This document shows positions 58,146 to 64,000 of a DNA stretch of 64,000 nt, piece by piece. Positions within the stretch are counted from its first letter, which is position 1. Each line of letters begins with the position of its first letter. This DNA is from Hansfordia pulvinata (taxonomy: Eukaryota; Ascomycota; Sordariomycetes; Xylariales): positions 496,001 to 560,000 of the forward strand of contig BJKQ01000005.1 in assembly GCA_006538405.1 (NCBI GenBank), in the 5' to 3' direction. Both the position numbers and the translations under genes were made by a program. The notes beneath the pieces were generated by a model. That model searched no databases. It had not been told where the DNA came from and was given only the letters and a program-made list of their open reading frames with translations.

Positions 58146-58849
58146 GTCGGCTAGGAGTCTCTGGACGCCATGGTAGAGGAAAAAGAGACACACAAGCCGG
58201 TGATGAGCGAATGGGGGCTTGGTAATGATCTTCGACGACTGCTTCTACGCTGCACTTGAGGAGCGGCATGGAATGACGGGACGTTTCTAATTTCTTCTTC
58301 TTTAATCTTTGAGTAACAACTATAGCCGCAGCCATATCATAACAGGCGGCCAGCGCGCATCTTGTTTAATGTATATAAGAAATCACATCACTGCCTAGCA
58401 TTGTTGATGGTCCTGTGACCAGGAAAGACAACCGGTTCTTCCCCTGAATATCTGCCTTGTTCCTCTTCTCCTAGACGCAAGTGAATGCTAAAAAGAAAAA
58501 AATTCGTGAAAGGTCCCAATCGAGAACACAAAGTTGTAAACTCGATGGCCGACAAACTCGAAGTTCTGATTCCAAACCATAAGAATATTGATGCTCTCAA
58601 CAGTAAGCAGAAGAAAGGCTGGGGTATCAGTCACGAATTTTGTCTCATTAGGGACATAGAATTTGTCTCAGGCGATTTGGGTAGTGGCGGCCAGCGTTGC
58701 TGATCGTCCGCTCACTGGATCTTTTCCCCAATCGAATCTATTGACGGAAAGTTGCAGTAGGCCCAGACTCTGCCGAGCCATAAATCAGCAACTCGGAAAC
58801 CCCCAAGAGCCCCCAGACAAGTTCCAGGACAATCTGTTGAGCAGTAGCA
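58146..58849. other. Intergenic between convergent genes
   Basis: Lies between the 3' ends of the small secreted protein gene and the F-box-like gene. No feature recognised. Confidence 0.5.
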
Positions 58850-61800
58850 TCATCCCGACCCAAACTCCACGTCCGCCACCGCCCCAAGCCCCTGAACAGC
58901 GACAAGAACCGAGTCATCACGCGTGACGCAGCGCCCGTTGCTGTCCGTATAGACTTTGATGCCGCACTGACGACGTCCACCCCCCATCGCTTCGCTGCCG
59001 TTGCCGTCGCTGTTCGCGGCAAAGACAATGGCCCCCGCGGGCTCCCCACTACAGAAACCCCACGCGGGGCTCTTGTCCCCAACCTCGTCGACGAGCTGGA
59101 GCCCTGCAAGAATCCGCTCCTTCTCCGCCAGCCACACAAGCATCTTGCCGAGCCGGCGCCCTTTCCCCCCACTGCCGCCGCCGCCGACCTCCCACGTCTC
59201 CTGGACAAAATGCGGCCTCCCCTCGAGTTCGTCGGGCCGCTTGGAGCCCAGCGCGCACCAGCACCACGGGTGCCCGTTTTTGCCCTCCGCGTCGGCGGGC
59301 TGCGTAACCTCGGTGGGGCCGAACGACTGCGTTCGGCCGCCGTTCTCGTCGTCATTATCGGCAAACGTGAAACAGAGGCCCGACAACGGGATCGCGTCCC
59401 GACGGGTCGCGTGACACGTGGTTGCCGTGACGGCTGCCAGGGGCCGCGAGCAATCAAGCCAAGACGCGACGCTGCTGGCCGAGGGCACACTCAAGATGCG
59501 CCGGTTGAAGCCCGGCTCGATTGTGGCCTCACCCCAAAGACGGGCTGCTCCGTTCTCGGTGAGCTGCGCTTCCGGGGGTGGAGCCGGCTCCCACAGTAGG
59601 CCGCGCGAGTCGACTTGACCGGTCGCCGTGGCTGGGAGATGGTCATTCATCGCGGACGGCGGGCCAGCGCTTTCGGGGTGAGCCAGAAAGCCAAGGGCGT
59701 CAAAATTGGCCTGGACCCCTTCGCGGCGCGACCACCACCCGAACAGGCCGGCGGGGACACGACTGGCGCCAGGGCCCCCGAGCGCCGGCAGCGAGTGGCC
59801 CTCGTGCCCGTTGTGCGGATGGCCCACGACGAGCTGGCGCCCGCGGTTGGTCACGAAGCGCACGCGGTCCGGAATGTGCGCCACGTTGAAGTGGATGGCG
59901 GCGACGCGCTCCCCGCCCGCCCCGTCGATGCTCAGGTGCTTCATGCCATGGTGGCGTGGGCCGATGGTCCGGGAGCAAGAGCGGCCGCTGGCGTTGGTAT
60001 AGTGCACCGCAAAGCCGCCGAAGTGGACGTCAGCCGACAAGCCCCGGACGTCGCGCAGCGAAATAGACTCGCCGCTCTCGTTCGCGCGGTCGTCCTCGCC
60101 AAACAGGAGCGCCTCCATTGGACTGACGTCGACCTTCATATCGTGCTTCCAGTACCCGTTCTGCACCGCCAACGGCTGCGGGCCGGGCGCCAGCAGCTCG
60201 CCACGCCACAAGTAGTCGCGAGCCCGCGGGTTGAGGGCGCCGCGGTTGGCGTCGATGATGCGCCGGGTGCCGTGCGGCGCGAGGTTGCGAGGCTGCTGGA
60301 GCAGGGTAATCTTGGACACGAGAGCGTCGCCGCCTTCTTCGCCGTCGTCGTCGTCTTCGTCGCTCCTGTCGATTTCGACGCGCAGCCCGACGATGAACTT
60401 GTCCTGAGCCACCGTCAGGAGGCGCTGATCGCCGGCAACGTCGCCCTGCTGAGCACTGGTCTTGGCCTTGGCGAACAGCACCGTGAGCCCCGTAATGGCC
60501 CTTGTCGGCTGCTGTCCCTTCTTCCCTTTTCCTTTCGCCTTCGCTTTCCCTTCTTCCGCGGGCTTGCCCTCCACATCGCGCGTTGTGACCACAAACCCGG
60601 TGATCCAATCGTCGCGCGGGACGACGACATCGCCGCCGGCCGCCGCCGCCATGCCGCCGTGGCAGCACCCGGCCTTGTAGGGCAGGTCGCCCGATCTGGA
60701 GCGATTCCTGACGCTGATGCCGGCCAGCAAGCCGGCCTCGGTCCAATGGGTGCGGAGGACCGGTTCGGCGGCGCCGTCGAGGTCGGGGAAGTCATGTAGG
60801 AGAGGCACTGAGACCTGCTCGGGGCTCAACGGGTCCGGGACCACGAGGCGGGGCGACTTGCCGGCCGTAGCTTTCTGGAGGGCCGGCGGGATCTCGCGGC
60901 GGCGGCTCTCGCGCTCCTCCTTGGCGACCCGGGCACGGTAGGGGTCCAAGATCTGCGGGAGGGTGCCCTCCCAGATCCTGCGGCGGTTGCACAGGCCCGG
61001 AATCTTGCCCGCCAGGGTCGCCGCTGTCGTCGTCGCCGGTTGGCTCGCGGCGTACAGGTGGCGGTAGGCCAGCTCCCAGTCGATGGGCTGCTTGTCGCCG
61101 TCTGTCTGCGGGGGAAAGTCGTAGAGCCAGGGCATGTCGGTGGCCAGACGGGCTTTCCAGAAGCCCTGGCCGAGGGAGACGCACTGGGCGGCCTTGGAGG
61201 CGGCCCGCAGGTGCAGCAGGGAGGTGACGTCGAGGCAGTCCATGATGGATAAGCACATCTCCGGGGCCAGGGTGGCGAAGACGTCGCGCGATGAAGAAGA
61301 CGGCGAGGCCGGATGCCCCGAGACCGGGGTTGCTCTTGCTTCCGCTGCGGCCGCCGTTCTCAGCAGGGGCAGCGAGGCGTAGTACTCGCGCAGCTGGGGG
61401 ATGTCGATGGGGTGGCTGACGACGTGCTCGGTGCCCCTCTTGGTGATCCAGTACTGGTCCTGGCACTCGGCCGCGGCGCCGTAGTCGATCTCGAGGCATC
61501 TGTCGCCTACGCCGGGGCACAGTTTCTTCATGGTCTGGTACAGGTGGTCCCTTTTCAGGGCCTGAGGCCCGCCGACCTTCTTGCAGAGGAGGTCCCAACA
61601 GGCCTTGTGCATTGGCACGGCGAAGGGAATGTCATCCTCCCACTCGTACCTTTTTTTTCGTGTGTCCAGCAGAGGTCAGTGGTGGGGACAGAAGTGGTTT
61701 GAATTTCTTGTCAACAGACAGAGGGGTGTGGGTTCGCAGTGTGAACATACCCGCGGAGGCTGTTCTGTTCCCCCTCGAAGAAATTCGGATCGTCGCTCTC

Positions 61801-62131
61801 CTCGAGGGAGAAGAAGCCAGCATCGTCGTATGAAGCACGGCCGGACAGGTAGGTTCTGTTGCCGGATCTGTCAGCTGGTGATATGTTCCTCCTCATTTCC
61901 CGCTTCATCCATCTCTTCACGACACGATGTTGGAGGTACATACTTGTCGTCGGCGTCGCAGTCCGGGTTCTCTCCCAATAGATGGACGTCGGCCATCCAC
62001 TCCGTTTCTTCGGGAGCAATGAGGTCCGGGTCATACTGGTAATCGGGCTCGCCGCCGTCGTCCTCGGGGTTCCAGTAGGGCTTGTGGGAGGGCCCGCCGC
62101 AGATGGCGCAGTGCAGGTCGTAGCCGCCCAT
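58850..62131 (-). CDS. Large F-box-like protein with N-terminal Cys motif
   Basis: Minus strand, three exons: 62131-61944, 61867-61751 and 61649-58850. The introns are 76 and 101 nt, and the product is 1034 residues. The start MGGYDLHCAICGGPS opens a Cys-containing N-terminal module typical of a fungal F-box family, continued by YDPDLIAPEETEWMADVHLL, SYDDAGFFSLEESDDPNFF and IPFAVPMHKACWDLL. The F-box-like segment LAPEMCLSIMDCLDVTSLLH is at about residues 230-260. The remainder is a long region of beta-rich character with repeated motifs around VHFGGFAVHYTNASG and FVTNRGRQLVVG. It is probably a substrate-recognition part of an SCF-type ubiquitin ligase (inference). The first two exons are recovered only by splicing. 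Taking exon 3 alone would start at a GTG and lose about 112 residues. A TACGAGTA octamer lies about 490 bp upstream. Confidence 0.85.
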
Positions 62132-64000
62132 GTTTAGGTAGGTATTTGTTAGTCCGGTCGGCGCGGCCTGCTTGCCAGGTACCCAAGTATTCCACCCTTT
62201 GGGGAGGACGGGGGCGATTAGAGAGGCGGGTGTGTGTAGATGTGATAGTGGCTGCTTTCCCTGACTTGCTGGCTGGTGTCGTTTCCCTCGTCTTTGTTGT
62301 TTGTGGTGTGGTGTCTCTGCGGGGTCGGATTGCGATGGTCCAAGGGAGCCGATGCCTTGGTCCGAGAGAGGGAGTGGTGGTGGTGGTCTTGCGTTTCCTC
62401 CTTTTGACTGCTCGTCTCCTTGAGTGGTTCCCGACGAGCCGGGACCACGCGCGCTGTCCAGGTTGTTATAATTCCTCCTCGTACCTTCTACGGGACGGGC
62501 GAACGAGCGAGCGAACGGACGATGCGCCGCGCCTGCCTGACCTGCGGCTTGGCGGCGGGGATGACATCACGGGCGGAGGCGTGAGCTGAATACCTCAGCT
62601 GGCAGGCATTGCACTCATCAGGTACGAGTACCTGAAAAGTTGACAAAACCCGGGCCATGATTCTGTTGGTCAGCCAGCCATCGATGGGTGGATGTCTGGC
62701 GCTGCTCAGATCCCTCCCCCGCTCTGAAGACGAGATGGATAAATGGGACGGCGTTGATGTCCTTTGTTCACCCCGCGACACAGACAGCGGGCAGGAACGC
62801 GTGAAGTCTGGACAGAAGCTGCCTGTTCGCCCCGTGCATTGAGCAGCGTGCGTACACCGGCAGAGTTCCCTCAGCTGGGGGCCGGGGGCCGCTGCTGCCT
62901 GGCCTTGCCTGGCCTCTGGGTCGTTTTGCAGGGGCGCGGGCGCGTGAATGTCTACATCCACCCACGGATGTACTGCAGTCGAGTGTAGGTAGGTACCTAC
63001 CTACTGTGCTGTGCTCCGTACCTGCACCGCCCTGGGCCCAATCAGCACTGCCGCCTTCCAATGCCTGTGCTAGCTGGAAACACCCCCGCGGACCCCTCGT
63101 TCAGCCACCTGAGTGCCGCCCGCACTCCAGCTGTTATTCCCGGGGTCCGCGGGCGCGATGCAGGCCAACATTCACCTCAGATAAGGCGGGCTACCTGGCT
63201 GGTGCACACACTCAGGTGGACGTGGACGTCGGTCTCCAGGAAGAAGATAGTTGAAGATGTGGCAGAAAGGTAGCGCCCCCCGCGCGCGTGACATCAGAGC
63301 AAGGGGGCGTTTTGGGAGACGACGAGCCGTCAGGTGGGAAGAGCGCGGCTTTGTAGTGGGCAACGTAACGCTCTATCAGTGGGAGCATGTGGGCACTCAC
63401 ACCGCACATATGTCTTTAGATGGATGTCTTGTGCTCTATCGCGGGCAGCGAGGCCATCGTCGTCTCCGTGTTCAGAGACAGTTGCGAAGTATAGAGCCAT
63501 GTGTGGCAGGCTGCGAACCGAACAGCATCTATCTCCCCAACCGAATGCAACACGTTTTGAACGAACGCATCATTGTGACAGCCAAGCGCGAGCCGTCGCT
63601 TCAGCATGGTTATGCCCCCCCCCCCGTGTCGCATCCCCAGGGTCCGGGCCCTGGCACGATGGGAGACCAAAAAAAAAAAGGGCACGTCGGGAACCCGATC
63701 GGGATCCTTTGGCGGGACTCCAGTTGAAGGTGGGGGGCTGCGAATGGAATCAACAAGAAAGCTTGCACCGCCTCGACGGGATTCATGCTCAAGCCTCGTG
63801 TTCGACGAGAATGTGTTGGGAAGAAACAGAAATCCCGTGTTGATAGATCAGGGGAAAATGCCGATTGCCACTCATCGGGATGGGGAAAGCAGGGAAAGAA
63901 ATGGAAGAAAGACTCTGTCAAGCCCGGACTTGTTGTGGATTGGGTATGCTCTGTGACGGCCGGTCAATCTATCGGTTTCGTCTGCGCCCCGGAATACTTG
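62132..64000. other. Right-end intergenic region, no gene recognised
   Basis: Upstream of the F-box-like gene. It contains TACGAGTA at 62623 and a palindromic GTAGGTAGGTACCTACCTAC stretch (62985-63004). No coding candidate was found up to the window end. Confidence 0.5.

Noticed and set aside
59615..60799. 394-codon plus-strand frame opposite the F-box-like gene
   Set aside because: Antisense shadow. The minus-strand frame is continuous with spliced upstream exons and family motifs.

Overview
The window is nuclear DNA of a filamentous ascomycete (Pezizomycotina), most likely a Sordariomycete. The evidence is its GC richness, genes with short GT-AG introns (mostly 50-110 nt, CTAAC/CTGAC-like branch sites), CT-rich leaders before start codons, and gene families typical of that group. 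I recognise 16 protein-coding genes and one tRNA gene. Long stretches between them show no gene. No transposon, CRISPR array, rRNA or viral element was recognised.

Layout. 0.6-0.8 kb: a 60-residue secreted cysteine-rich peptide gene. 7.8-10.7 kb: a CSC1/OSCA-type stress-gated cation channel. 11.9-12.6 kb: an NPC2-like ML-domain lipid transfer protein. 16.3-18.9 kb: a 4-coumarate-CoA-ligase-like acyl-activating enzyme with broken frames and a C-terminal SKL. 19.6-21.5 kb (minus): an asparagine-synthetase-domain protein (ASNSD1 type). 22.0 kb (minus): an initiator tRNA-Met gene with a 52-nt insert at an unusual place. 22.9-23.8 kb (minus): a DUF1275/YoaK membrane protein. 26.5-28.1 kb: a secreted bicupin oxalate decarboxylase, convergent with an FtsJ-like methyltransferase (28.4-29.7 kb, minus).

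34.9-37.4 kb: a SLC26/SulP sulfate permease with STAS domain, convergent with a DHA2-like MFS transporter (37.9-40.1 kb, minus). 41.8-43.4 kb: a secreted M28 aminopeptidase with PA domain. 44.3-45.8 kb: a RING-CH membrane protein. 47.1-48.5 kb: a Thr/Val-rich secreted protein with a Cys-rich C-terminus. 52.5-54.5 kb: a secreted phospholipase B. 57.5-58.1 kb: a small secreted protein. 58.9-62.1 kb (minus): a 1034-residue F-box-like protein.

The genes do not form one pathway. They look like ordinary chromosomal content enriched in secreted and membrane proteins (oxalate, peptide, phospholipid and sulfate handling).

Three things stand out. (1) The initiator tRNA is interrupted between positions 26 and 27 by a segment that carries all the signals of an mRNA-type intron. 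(2) The octamer TACGAGTA occurs 26 times, never in a recognised coding exon, where about 2 are expected. (3) Four genes carry single-base frame breaks, mostly in G/C runs, which points to sequencing errors or recent decay.
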